From the NCBI GenBank assembly GCA_964371555.1, contig CAYJMQ010000004.1:1-64000 (forward strand): a DNA stretch of 64,000 nt, in the 5' to 3' direction. The DNA is from CAYJMQ01 sp964371555. Lineage in GTDB: Bacteria > Bdellovibrionota > JACOXK01 > 2-02-FULL-40-11. Shown here in pieces: positions 26,779 to 34,059 of the stretch (position 1 is the stretch's first letter; the number at the start of each line of letters is the position of its first letter). Below the pieces are notes generated by a model, which made no database searches, was not told where the DNA came from, and worked only from the letters and a program-made list of their open reading frames with translations. A program made the position numbers and the translations under genes.

Positions 26779-26800
26779 AAAAAGCAACACTGCGCTTTTT
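26779..26800 (-). terminator. Terminator-like hairpin in the carrier-gene leader
   Basis: AAAAAGC (26779-26785) pairs with GCTTTTT (26794-26800), loop of 8. On the minus strand it ends in GC plus seven T, between the TATAAT box and the start at 26716. It could act as an attenuator for the Fe-S carrier, or on the plus strand terminate ygfZ. Confidence 0.4.
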
Positions 26801-26916
26801 CCATCTGCTCTGTAATCATTATACTACACTCGATTGTTTCATTGCCACTGTCGCCAGGGAATATCAGATACCTCTTTGGACTTTAGATAAGATCTTCAAA
26901 CGAGCACAACCGATCA

Positions 26917-26954
26917 TAGGCTTCGAGCTATTTGAATAGTCTCAATGAAGCCTA
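26917..26954. other. Bulged long hairpin, possible structured RNA
   Basis: TAGGCTTC/GAAGCCTA, GAG/CTC and CTATT/AATAG pair in nested order around a 2-nt loop, with bulges T and AAT on one arm: 16 pairs in 38 nt. No gene overlaps it. Function unknown. Confidence 0.35.
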
Positions 26955-27032
26955 ATACTTTACATAATAACCCTTATCTGACGTTGTAGACTGCCGGGGG
27001 GAAATGGAAGGGGGGCACTCTCTCCCCTTCTC

Positions 27033-28163
27033 CTATTGCGCTTCTGGCAAGAGGTAGAACGGATCTATGGCATGTAATGAAGCCAATCTCGTAAAAAGAT
27101 AGAGACGCTCATTGGCAAAAGCAGGCTGTGCAAACATGCCGGAATCTGTCGTATACCGCCAGATCGGCTCTCCATTGTCAGTCGCAATTGAATAGACATA
27201 ACTGCTCGGCGTTCCAAAGATAAGCTGATCTTCAATCAGAAGAAAATCGGTCGTCGCCCCTTCCTTAAAACGAAATCTCCAGAGCTCTTCACCGTCATCC
27301 TGATCCAATGCAATCACATCTTCGTGCGTTGAAAGGTAGATGCGGGAAGTATCGTTCGCCAGCGCGGTAGCGCTCGAAAACTTTCTTTTCCATCGAATTT
27401 CCCCATCTATACTGCTTAAGGCGTAGACAAAACCATCTGATGTCGCCACAAAAATCCTTCTTTCTGAAACAATCGGTGTAACATCGATATCTACAAATTT
27501 ATCCCCTTCTGTCAGTTTTTTGAACCAGACAACAGCGCCATTAAATGCATTCAGGACGGCAATGCTCCCATCTGAAAATCCCGCATAAATTTTACCATCT
27601 TGAAAGACAGGCGAGGATGTCCCCCTCACCGATATTTTTTGGCTGTATCCTTTATTGTAGTACCAAAGCCATTTCCCCGTATCTGACTTTAACGCGTAGA
27701 GCCCGTTTTTGACGGTTAAAAAATAGACAATTCCCCCTTTAATGAGGGGACGCGAAAGAATTTCAGTTTCTGTGTCATAACTCCAGATCGTTTGCCCGGA
27801 TTTGGCGTCAATACAGTAAAAATGTCCATCATTCGCGCCAAAGTAAATTTTTCCATCAAAATATTGAGGGTTCGACTCCACCCCCCCCTCGATGAATTTC
27901 TTCCAGATAATTTTTCCTGATTTTCTGGACAACGCAAAAAAGCGGTTGCGCACAGAGCCCTGATAAATCGTATCCCCTATAATGAGCGGGGATGAGCGTT
28001 CTTCAGGTTTATTCAATCTCCCGGTAAGATCAGAGGCGGTAAAAAGACGCGCGATGAAATGCTGCTTGGGAATCCGGCCCGATTCATTTTTGGGGAATCG
28101 CTCAAGCGAATGGCTGCAGCCAAAAGCGGTGAAAAAAATCAGCAGTACTAAAATATATTTCAT
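27033..28163 (-). CDS. bamB: PQQ-repeat beta-propeller lipoprotein, BamB-like
   Basis: 376 aa. Lipobox FGCSHS (Cys16). The rest is a run of PQQ/YWTD-like blades: GDTIYQGSVRNRFFALSRKSGKIIWKK, GKIYFGANDGHFYCIDAKSGQTIWSY, GGIVYFLTVKNGLYALKSDTGKWLWYY, DGKIYAGFSDGSIAVLNAFNGAVVWFK and so on, about eight in all. It sits after yfgM with a 4-nt overlap and near der, the same neighbourhood as E. coli bamB, an outer-membrane-protein assembly subunit. Other BAM genes are not in the window. Confidence 0.85.
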   Translation of the reverse strand: MKYILVLLIFFTAFGCSHSLERFPKNESGRIPKQHFIARLFTASDLTGRLNKPEERSSPLIIGDTIYQGSVRNRFFALSRKSGKIIWKKFIEGGVESNPQYFDGKIYFGANDGHFYCIDAKSGQTIWSYDTETEILSRPLIKGGIVYFLTVKNGLYALKSDTGKWLWYYNKGYSQKISVRGTSSPVFQDGKIYAGFSDGSIAVLNAFNGAVVWFKKLTEGDKFVDIDVTPIVSERRIFVATSDGFVYALSSIDGEIRWKRKFSSATALANDTSRIYLSTHEDVIALDQDDGEELWRFRFKEGATTDFLLIEDQLIFGTPSSYVYSIATDNGEPIWRYTTDSGMFAQPAFANERLYLFTRLASLHAIDPFYLLPEAQ

Positions 28164-28843
28164 TCAGAGCGGACCAATCGGGCGTACGCGCGGGCCTTGT
28201 CGGCATAGCTGGTATCCGGAAATTCATCGGCTACACGCAGATATGTCTCTTTTGCCTCCGAAAAACGAGCTAGTTTTTCATAACAACGGCCGACTCCAAA
28301 GTAGGCGGATGAGAGCCAAAAAGCATTTGGGCGCGCCCCAAATGTCCAGAGAAGAATTCGCGTTTTTTTAATATCGGTAATTTCCCTGAAATAAGAAATT
28401 GCCTTTTCGCACTCCCCTGCCATCTCATGCATATAGCCCAGATTGTAATATGCCAGCAATCTATAAAAACGATCCTTGCTCAACCTTAACGCGGATTCAT
28501 AAGAGTGAATCGCTTCCTTCCATTTCTTCTCCCCCGCATTTAACTCACCCAGTTTAAAATATGCGAGGAGCGCCCCCTTCGATTTTGGATATTTCCGGGA
28601 CATCTCTTCGAAAACTTTTGTGTCTGGTTTTAGCTCAGCGGTATAAAATGCCGAAAGCGAGACATCTTCTCTTGACTTTTTCCACTGATCGATGGCAATT
28701 CCGGCAGCAACCAGTCCCAAAAATAACAGACAGACACTCATAACAACCTTGATATTCTCCTGTCCCCATTGATATCCTTTTCTGAGAGAGGCAAGAACAA
28801 TATCCGGTCGTTTTAAAAGCTTTCTACTAAATTCATCTGACAT
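28160..28843 (-). CDS. yfgM: Membrane-anchored TPR protein, YfgM-like
   Basis: 227 aa. Cytoplasmic N-terminus, one transmembrane segment (VMSVCLLFLGLVAAGIAI, about 33-52), then TPR repeats: KSKGALLAYFKLGELNAGEKKWKEAIHSYESALRL, FYRLLAYYNLGYMHEMAGECEKAISYFREI, SSAYFGVGRCYEKLARFSEAKETYLRVADEFP. Topology and gene order (next to bamB and near der) match YfgM, a SecYEG-associated periplasmic chaperone partner. A strong promoter (28858-28886) sits 15 nt upstream. No ribosome binding site is visible and the predicted leader is about 8 nt. Confidence 0.8.
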   Translation of the reverse strand: MSDEFSRKLLKRPDIVLASLRKGYQWGQENIKVVMSVCLLFLGLVAAGIAIDQWKKSREDVSLSAFYTAELKPDTKVFEEMSRKYPKSKGALLAYFKLGELNAGEKKWKEAIHSYESALRLSKDRFYRLLAYYNLGYMHEMAGECEKAISYFREITDIKKTRILLWTFGARPNAFWLSSAYFGVGRCYEKLARFSEAKETYLRVADEFPDTSYADKARAYARLVRSE

Positions 28844-28857
28844 ATCAATACGTTAGT

Positions 28858-28908
28858 CTTATAGAAAAGTTTTCTTTTATTGTCAATTGATTCTTACTCT
28901 GCTATGAT
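28858..28908. promoter_or_regulatory. Divergent promoter pair sharing one -35 region
   Basis: Minus strand: TTGACA (28886-28881), 17 nt, TATAAG (28863-28858) for yfgM-bamB. Plus strand: TTGTCA (28880-28885), 17 nt, TATGAT (28903-28908) for the outer-membrane gene at 28915. The two -35 hexamers overlap by five bases, so both promoters cannot be occupied at once. Confidence 0.65.
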
Positions 28909-28914
28909 AAAAAT

Positions 28915-29598
28915 ATGAAAAAATCCAAAGCGGTTTGGATTTTTTTTGCTATTTGTATTTCCTTCTTTTCGCCGTCTGCTTTGGGTCAGGCGCCGGATCT
29001 CTTCGAAGACGCTTCCGCCTATGGCTACGATTTAAAACAAGAATCTGAGGATGAGCTTTTTTTCTACGAGTCCCGTTTCGTCGATATCGGACTGCATGTC
29101 GGGGGGCGAAGTTTCACCGGGGGGCTGGGAACCCTTTTTGGAACCGGATTGAGCGTCGGTGGTTTTATAGCCTATTTTTTTACGCGAAGTTTTGCGATCG
29201 AATTTACAATCAATAACAGCTGGCATCAATTTCTGATTGACGGAATAAAGGGAACCGCGATGCTTCTTGACATTCTGGGGCGGGGAAAGTTCTATTTCAC
29301 TTCAGACGAGTTTTCGCGCGCGCTGACATTCGCCAATCCTTATATCTTTGTTGGCGGCGGGCAATTCATTCGGACAAAATCGCGAAGCGATGTTCCGGCC
29401 CAGACAACTGACGAGGGCCCTGGCATTGAATTTGGGGGAGGCTTTGAAATTCCACTCAAAGAACGACAGCTTTATCTGGGAGTAAAACCCTCTTACCAGC
29501 TTATCTTCTTTCAGGATGAGGGCAATCGCACCAATCGCGGCACGCAGCTTAACGGGGATACGATTAGCTTTGTCATGAATCTTACCTATAGTTTTTAA
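28915..29598 (+). CDS. Outer-membrane beta-barrel protein of unknown function
   Basis: 227 aa. Signal peptide up to SALGQA, acidic linker, then beta strands (DIGLHVGGRSFTGG, SFAIEFTINNSW, NPYIFVGGGQFI, IEFGGGFEIPLKERQLYLGVKPSYQLIFF) and C-terminal FVMNLTYSF, the aromatic-terminated signal for barrel assembly. Probably an eight-stranded OmpW/OmpA-like barrel. The promoter -10 ends 6 nt before the ATG, so the transcript would begin at the start codon. It splits the yfgM-bamB pair from der-rnc on the opposite strand. Confidence 0.75.
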   Translation: MKKSKAVWIFFAICISFFSPSALGQAPDLFEDASAYGYDLKQESEDELFFYESRFVDIGLHVGGRSFTGGLGTLFGTGLSVGGFIAYFFTRSFAIEFTINNSWHQFLIDGIKGTAMLLDILGRGKFYFTSDEFSRALTFANPYIFVGGGQFIRTKSRSDVPAQTTDEGPGIEFGGGFEIPLKERQLYLGVKPSYQLIFFQDEGNRTNRGTQLNGDTISFVMNLTYSF

Positions 29599-29606
29599 AT
29601 GTAACT

Positions 29607-29679
29607 GTGTGGGGAGATATGTTCCCTTCGCGCGCTGGCAGCGTAGCTGAGGCACGCTCCGGGAAATATCTCCCCACAC
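29607..29679. terminator. Bidirectional long-stem terminator
   Basis: GTGTGGGGAGATAT (29607-29620) pairs with ATATCTCCCCACAC (29666-29679); the stem extends through TTCCC/GGGAA with one bulged G, loop of 34 nt holding a smaller GCGT/ACGC pair. It lies between the converging outer-membrane gene and der; a T-rich tract (CTTTCTTTC) follows on the plus strand. Confidence 0.6.
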
Positions 29680-29685
29680 TTTCTT

Positions 29686-31008
29686 TCAAACCTTCCTGTA
29701 TACAAACCTAATGGGAATGCCCCACAGATCATAAGTTTCCCGTATCCTGTTTTTCAAATACCGATCATACTGGGGCTCCATATCAGCCTCAGTCATCTTT
29801 ACTTCAAACACCGGCGGGGCGTGATCCTTCTGAACGATATCAAAGAATTTTATGAATTTCCGTCCCCTACTCTTCTTAATGGAAATCCCTCTGCTCAAAG
29901 TCCACTGACTGAAGCGCTCCTTCAGCTCTTCCCGATCAATCACTTTTTCATAAGAAGATTTAACGGCTGTCAGGAGCTCATAAATTTTTGAGATATTTCT
30001 CGATTCTTTCGCAGAAATAAATAGAACCGGAAGTTTATGAAACGCATTAAATTTTTGCGCCAAAAGTCTTTCCCAAAAGGTATTGCTTTTTTTTTCGTCC
30101 GGAAGCAGATCCCACTTGTTAATCAGAAGAACAATCGCCACCCCTCGTCTCCATGCAAGATCTGCGATTTTTAAATCCTGATCGCCGGGGCCCTCTATGG
30201 CATCTATGACAAGAAGAAGAATGTCTGCGCGATTGAGCGATTCAAGCGCTTTCTTTACAGACAGGGATTCTATTTTTTCATGAATTTTTTTCTTTTTTCT
30301 TAACCCGGCCGTATCGATAAAAAGAAAGTTCTGTCCATTTACTTCAATCATCGAATCAATGGCATCGCGTGTCGTTCCGGAAATCGGACTTACAATGACA
30401 CGCTCTTCAGACAAAAGCTGATTCATCAGTGTCGATTTTCCGACATTGGGGCGGCCCATAATCGCCGCCCGGATCATATACGATTCGGGCGGCTTATTTT
30501 GCTGAGTGAGCGTGAATGTCTCGTCACAACGTTTGAGCAGATGTTTAAGACCTTCCCCTCTTTCTGCCGCAATCTTTTCAAAAACTCTCCCAAAAAAACG
30601 ATAAAATTCGCCTTCAGATTTTTTGAAGTAGTGGGTATCTATTTTGTTTACAATCGGGACTATCGGCTTATTCTGCTTGCGGACTTTCTCAAGCAATTCA
30701 TAATCAAGCTTTGTGATTTCCGACTGACCATCACATACAAAAAGAAATCCATCCGCTCTGTTGAGCAGTTGTTCATATTGTTTCAAAATGCTTTGCCTAA
30801 GCTCGGATTTTTCCAATTCAAACCCGCTGGTATCGACAATTTTAAATGTGCAATCGCGCCAATAGACGCTCTCTATCTGGTAGTCTCGCGTCACACCGCT
30901 TTCTTTGGCGACAATCGCTTTATTCTTGCACGCTAATTTATTAAAGAGTGTCGATTTGCCGACATTCGGCCGGCCGACAATGGCAATCATAAAAATATTG
31001 GCTGTCAT
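29686..31008 (-). CDS. der: GTPase Der (EngA), ribosome assembly
   Basis: 440 aa from ATG 31008 (MTANIFMIAIVGRPNVGKST), 4 nt after the rnc stop; the open frame to 31062 overlaps rnc. Two tandem Era-like GTPase domains, each with GRPNVGKST, a DTxG motif (VDTSGFE, IDTAGLR) and NKxD (VNKIDTHY, INKWDLLP), followed by the KH-like C-terminal domain (PVFEVKMTEADM...IRFVYRKV). Der assists 50S subunit maturation. Confidence 0.96.
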   Translation of the reverse strand: MTANIFMIAIVGRPNVGKSTLFNKLACKNKAIVAKESGVTRDYQIESVYWRDCTFKIVDTSGFELEKSELRQSILKQYEQLLNRADGFLFVCDGQSEITKLDYELLEKVRKQNKPIVPIVNKIDTHYFKKSEGEFYRFFGRVFEKIAAERGEGLKHLLKRCDETFTLTQQNKPPESYMIRAAIMGRPNVGKSTLMNQLLSEERVIVSPISGTTRDAIDSMIEVNGQNFLFIDTAGLRKKKKIHEKIESLSVKKALESLNRADILLLVIDAIEGPGDQDLKIADLAWRRGVAIVLLINKWDLLPDEKKSNTFWERLLAQKFNAFHKLPVLFISAKESRNISKIYELLTAVKSSYEKVIDREELKERFSQWTLSRGISIKKSRGRKFIKFFDIVQKDHAPPVFEVKMTEADMEPQYDRYLKNRIRETYDLWGIPIRFVYRKV

Positions 31009-31012
31009 CTGG

Positions 31013-31726
31013 TTAAAACCGGTCTTCTTCTTTGAGAACCTGGAGCGCGAATCTGGCGGCATCCTGTTCTGCTTCTTTTTTGCTTTTGCCAGAACCCAAT
31101 GCCAGAAGTCGCCCTTTGATGCTGACCTCTACGCGAAAAGTCTTATTGTGGTCGGGACCGGTCTCCTCCTTTACCTGATAGCGGGGAACTTTTTTATAAC
31201 GATTTTGCATTTCTTCCTGAAGCCTTGTTTTATAGTCATGATCAAAACCTGTTTTTTTTGCCTGCGCAATCAATGGAAGAAATTGATCCTGAACAACGGC
31301 ATAAACCTTTTCATATCCTCCATCCATATAAATAGCGGCCAAAACCGCCTCGTATGTATTCGCTAAAATCGAATTCTTTGTCCTCCCCTTCGTCTGCTCT
31401 TCCCCTTTCCCAAGGTAGATCAGTTTTCCAAGTTCAAGCTGGGAGGCGACCGTTGCAAGTTGGGTCTCATTCACAATCGAGGCGCGGAGCCGGGAGAGTT
31501 CCCCTTCCGCAGCTTCCGGGAAATGCTCCATCAGAAGATCGCTCACAACCAGTTCCAAAACCGCGTCACCCAGAAACTCAAGCCGCTCATTGTGTTTGAG
31601 TTTTGAAGCCAGATTTTCGTACGAATAAGATTTATGAATCAGCGATTCTGTAAGTAGATTCTGGTCTTTAAACTGATATCCCAGGGTTTTTTCCAATCTT
31701 TCAAAAAGAGGACTTTTTCTCTGCAT
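31013..31726 (-). CDS. rnc: Ribonuclease III
   Basis: 237 aa. RNase III signature NERLEFLGDAVLEL (about 46-59), second metal-binding block ANTYEAVLAAIYMDGG, and a C-terminal dsRNA-binding domain (KTRLQEEMQNRYKKVPRYQVKEETGPDHNKTFRVEV...SGKSKKEAEQDAARFAL). It processes rRNA precursors and structured mRNAs. The promoter TTGACC-17-TAGTAT ends 9 nt before the ATG with no ribosome binding site. Co-transcribed with der. Confidence 0.96.
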   Translation of the reverse strand: MQRKSPLFERLEKTLGYQFKDQNLLTESLIHKSYSYENLASKLKHNERLEFLGDAVLELVVSDLLMEHFPEAAEGELSRLRASIVNETQLATVASQLELGKLIYLGKGEEQTKGRTKNSILANTYEAVLAAIYMDGGYEKVYAVVQDQFLPLIAQAKKTGFDHDYKTRLQEEMQNRYKKVPRYQVKEETGPDHNKTFRVEVSIKGRLLALGSGKSKKEAEQDAARFALQVLKEEDRF

Positions 31727-31735
31727 ACGGAAGCC

Positions 31736-31764
31736 ATACTACACAATGCCTATATTTCGGTCAA
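31736..31764 (-). promoter_or_regulatory. Promoter of rnc-der with near-zero leader
   Basis: On the minus strand TTGACC (31764-31759), 17 nt, TAGTAT (31741-31736). The expected start at about 31729 leaves a 3-nt leader before ATG 31726. Confidence 0.55.
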
Positions 31765-31770
31765 TGTACC

Positions 31771-32112
31771 CTACTGCGCTCCCAAAAACTCAAAAACAGG
31801 GGGCCAGAGGAGCGTGGTTGCAATCCCTGTCCCGATCAAAAAAAGAATCAGAACAACTGTCATGTTCCATTCCCGATTCTTAAGAATCCTTCCCAAAATA
31901 AGCCAACTTAAAAGCCAGACGACGAGCATCAACGTCTCTTTTCCTGAATATGGGCCGATCCCTTCCGCCCCCGGTATCCAAATTTTACCCACCTTATGGA
32001 CAACTGTTTTAAAATTCGAAGAGATTTCTGTTCCGAGATTAACCACCGCCAATGTCAAAAAACCAAGCATTGCTGATAGAACAGCTGCCTGCGCGGCCCC
32101 CTGTTTGTTCAC
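31771..32112 (-). CDS. Small integral membrane protein of unknown function
   Basis: 113 aa, GTG start with GGGGAGG ribosome binding site. Three hydrophobic segments (AAVLSAMLGFLTLAVVNLG, ETLMLVVWLLSWLILGRIL, MTVVLILFLIGTGIATTLLW) and a WPP...G motif near the end. It follows the next gene by 14 nt and is probably its partner. No family recognised. Confidence 0.6.
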   Translation of the reverse strand: MNKQGAAQAAVLSAMLGFLTLAVVNLGTEISSNFKTVVHKVGKIWIPGAEGIGPYSGKETLMLVVWLLSWLILGRILKNREWNMTVVLILFLIGTGIATTLLWPPVFEFLGAQ

Positions 32113-32126
32113 AATTTCCTCCCCTT

Positions 32127-32696
32127 TTAAACGGATTTAAGTTTTGTTATTGCAGCCCCCAGACCAAACGCGATTAAAAAATAAAAAAAGCCAAGCATCA
32201 GTAAAAGCGATACGGTCATTCTCAGGGACCGGTTTTCTTTTAAACGATCTCCGCTGATCCAAATAATATAAGTGGCAGAAACCAAAAGAGGGAGCGTAAA
32301 GAGGGCTGTAAATTCTTTAAACTCAAAGAAAATCTTGTGGATCTCCGGGGTCGTTTTCAAAAAATAAGATCGAGGTCCCTCTTGAGATCGATAGGGAATA
32401 TAGATCCAGTTGCCAAACAGAATGGTAAAAAAACAGATGATTGAATTGATGAGACTCCCTATCTCAAGCTCTTTGATATTGATTTCAGCCCCCATCCAAA
32501 GACGAAATGCCTGATAAAGCCCAATGGTGGTCGTCACCATGAAAATCCCTGCAAATAGCCCATGAAATGCGCTGCGAATCGCATATTCGCTGCCGCCCAG
32601 CAGTTGCGAGGCGGGCGCAGTTATCAGCAAAATTGAAACTGCGATAGCAGCCATGAACATCACAACATAGGCAATCAACACCCCATTTGTTTTCAT
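32127..32696 (-). CDS. Integral membrane protein of unknown function
   Basis: 189 aa with about five transmembrane helices: VLIAYVVMFMAAIAVSILLI, HGLFAGIFMVTTTIGLYQAF, GSLINSIICFFTILFGNWIY, FTALFTLPLLVSATYIIW and VSLLLMLGFFYFLIAFGLG. Between helices 3 and 4 lies a polar loop (PYRSQEGPRSYFLKTTPEIHKIFFEFKEF). A two-gene unit with the 113-aa protein. It lies downstream of the porin gene on the same strand (52-nt gap). Function unknown; topology resembles small respiratory or transport membrane subunits, but that is not evidence. Confidence 0.6.
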   Translation of the reverse strand: MKTNGVLIAYVVMFMAAIAVSILLITAPASQLLGGSEYAIRSAFHGLFAGIFMVTTTIGLYQAFRLWMGAEINIKELEIGSLINSIICFFTILFGNWIYIPYRSQEGPRSYFLKTTPEIHKIFFEFKEFTALFTLPLLVSATYIIWISGDRLKENRSLRMTVSLLLMLGFFYFLIAFGLGAAITKLKSV

Positions 32697-32748
32697 CTCA
32701 TCCCCCTAAAGTATCAGCGTAATGAAATTGGCGAAAAAAATCTACTCC

Positions 32749-34059
32749 TTAGAAATTGTATTGCGCGCGAAGGAGGACGAGAGACTCGTAGTCTTCTGAT
32801 TCACTCCCCACGGGAACCTGTTCATCCAGATCTGTAAACTCATAATTGAGCATCAATCGGGTATGTTTGTTTGGCCACCAATTGAGCGCTGCGGTGGCAG
32901 CCTTGGCGCTGTTTGAACCTGTGAGGAAACCCGCCTGAAATGGAGCTTCATTGACTAAAAACTGTTCAACACGAACCACAATTTCCCATGCCCCACTCCC
33001 CTCCTCTTTCCAGGAAAACTTCTTATTGGGCACGATCCAGCGATCCTTCGGTTTTCTCTCCCCGGTCAAAAGATAGCTGATTGAGAGATACCAAGCATCT
33101 GTCTTGACATCTTCTTTCCGTCCAGACCGATCAACGTTATCAAATCTTGCGCTCACATATTCCGACTTAATATCCCCCGGCCCAAAAATCCATTGCAGCT
33201 CAGCCCCATATCTTCGTCTCTGATCTGCATGACGTGTTGCAGCGCCGTAAGTTGCAAAACGATTCCCACCGACGGTTGAGAAACCGGTGGCGGCAAGATC
33301 TTCTCTCGATCGACCGATTGTAAAAGAGCCCCCAATATAAAACTCTTTCCACGTTTCATTTCCAGATCTCTTAAAAGGGGCAAAAATCAAACGGGTTGCT
33401 CCATCAAAGGCGTCGTTATTGTCCTCAAGGGTTCTGGAACGTCCGTTAAATGCCCCGACAGCATATTCCAATAGCCCCTGGAATGGATTTCCAAAGATCA
33501 TAAAGCCGATATCTTCCGCAGCTTCAATATTTTGAACGCCGATACTCTTTTCAATAAGATCGGTCCAGAGAGAAGAATATTGACTTTCAAGACTAAAGGG
33601 GACTTTAAACTGACCAAGCCTCATTCTGAAATCAGAGAAATATTTGTATTGCAGCCACGCCTCCTGAAGGTTTGCCGATGCCCCCGCAAACTGAGGGAAG
33701 AGACGATATTCAAAGTGATCTTCAAGAATACCCCGGATATCGAGCCTGGCACGACGGTTTCGAAACCGCGTATTCCCTTCATTCCCATGATTAAAGACAT
33801 TGAGATCCCCCTGATACCACCCCCCGATTTTCAATGTGTCGTCTTTCCCCTTGAGATAGAATCCGTCGTCATAGATCGTTCGAAGCGATTCTTCGGTGTC
33901 CCCATTTGCTCTTTCATAAAGCCGGAATTCTTCAATCGTCTCCCAGATAATCTTTTTCAAAGACTCCTGATCGTCTGGCATTTTTGATTCCTCGGAATAA
34001 CTGGCAGACAAAGAAATAAAAAAAAAGAGGCCTGTGATAACCTGAAATAGTTTTTTCAT
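32749..34059 (-). CDS. OprO/OprP-type phosphate-selective porin family protein
   Basis: 436 aa. Signal peptide, short periplasmic helix (DDQESLKKIIWETIEEFRLYER), then the OprO/P pattern DGFYLKGKDDTLKIGGWYQGDLNVF, TRFRNRRARLDIRGILEDHFEYRLFPQFAG, LQEAWLQYKYFSDFRMRLGQFKVPFSLE, and many strands ending LLRAQYNF. Family membership does not prove phosphate selectivity; many relatives are general anion or polyphosphate channels. Its start overlaps the mtaB stop (ATGA), so it is translated from the iscS-mnmA-mtaB transcript. Confidence 0.85.
   Translation of the reverse strand: MKKLFQVITGLFFFISLSASYSEESKMPDDQESLKKIIWETIEEFRLYERANGDTEESLRTIYDDGFYLKGKDDTLKIGGWYQGDLNVFNHGNEGNTRFRNRRARLDIRGILEDHFEYRLFPQFAGASANLQEAWLQYKYFSDFRMRLGQFKVPFSLESQYSSLWTDLIEKSIGVQNIEAAEDIGFMIFGNPFQGLLEYAVGAFNGRSRTLEDNNDAFDGATRLIFAPFKRSGNETWKEFYIGGSFTIGRSREDLAATGFSTVGGNRFATYGAATRHADQRRRYGAELQWIFGPGDIKSEYVSARFDNVDRSGRKEDVKTDAWYLSISYLLTGERKPKDRWIVPNKKFSWKEEGSGAWEIVVRVEQFLVNEAPFQAGFLTGSNSAKAATAALNWWPNKHTRLMLNYEFTDLDEQVPVGSESEDYESLVLLRAQYNF

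Larger units (their letters stand above)
26717..27032. other. Gene-free stretch upstream of the A-type carrier
   Basis: No open frame of note. It holds a TATAAT box on the minus strand (26818-26823, weak -35), a terminator-like hairpin at 26779-26800 and a bulged hairpin at 26917-26954. Poly-G runs lie just before the bamB stop. Confidence 0.5.
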
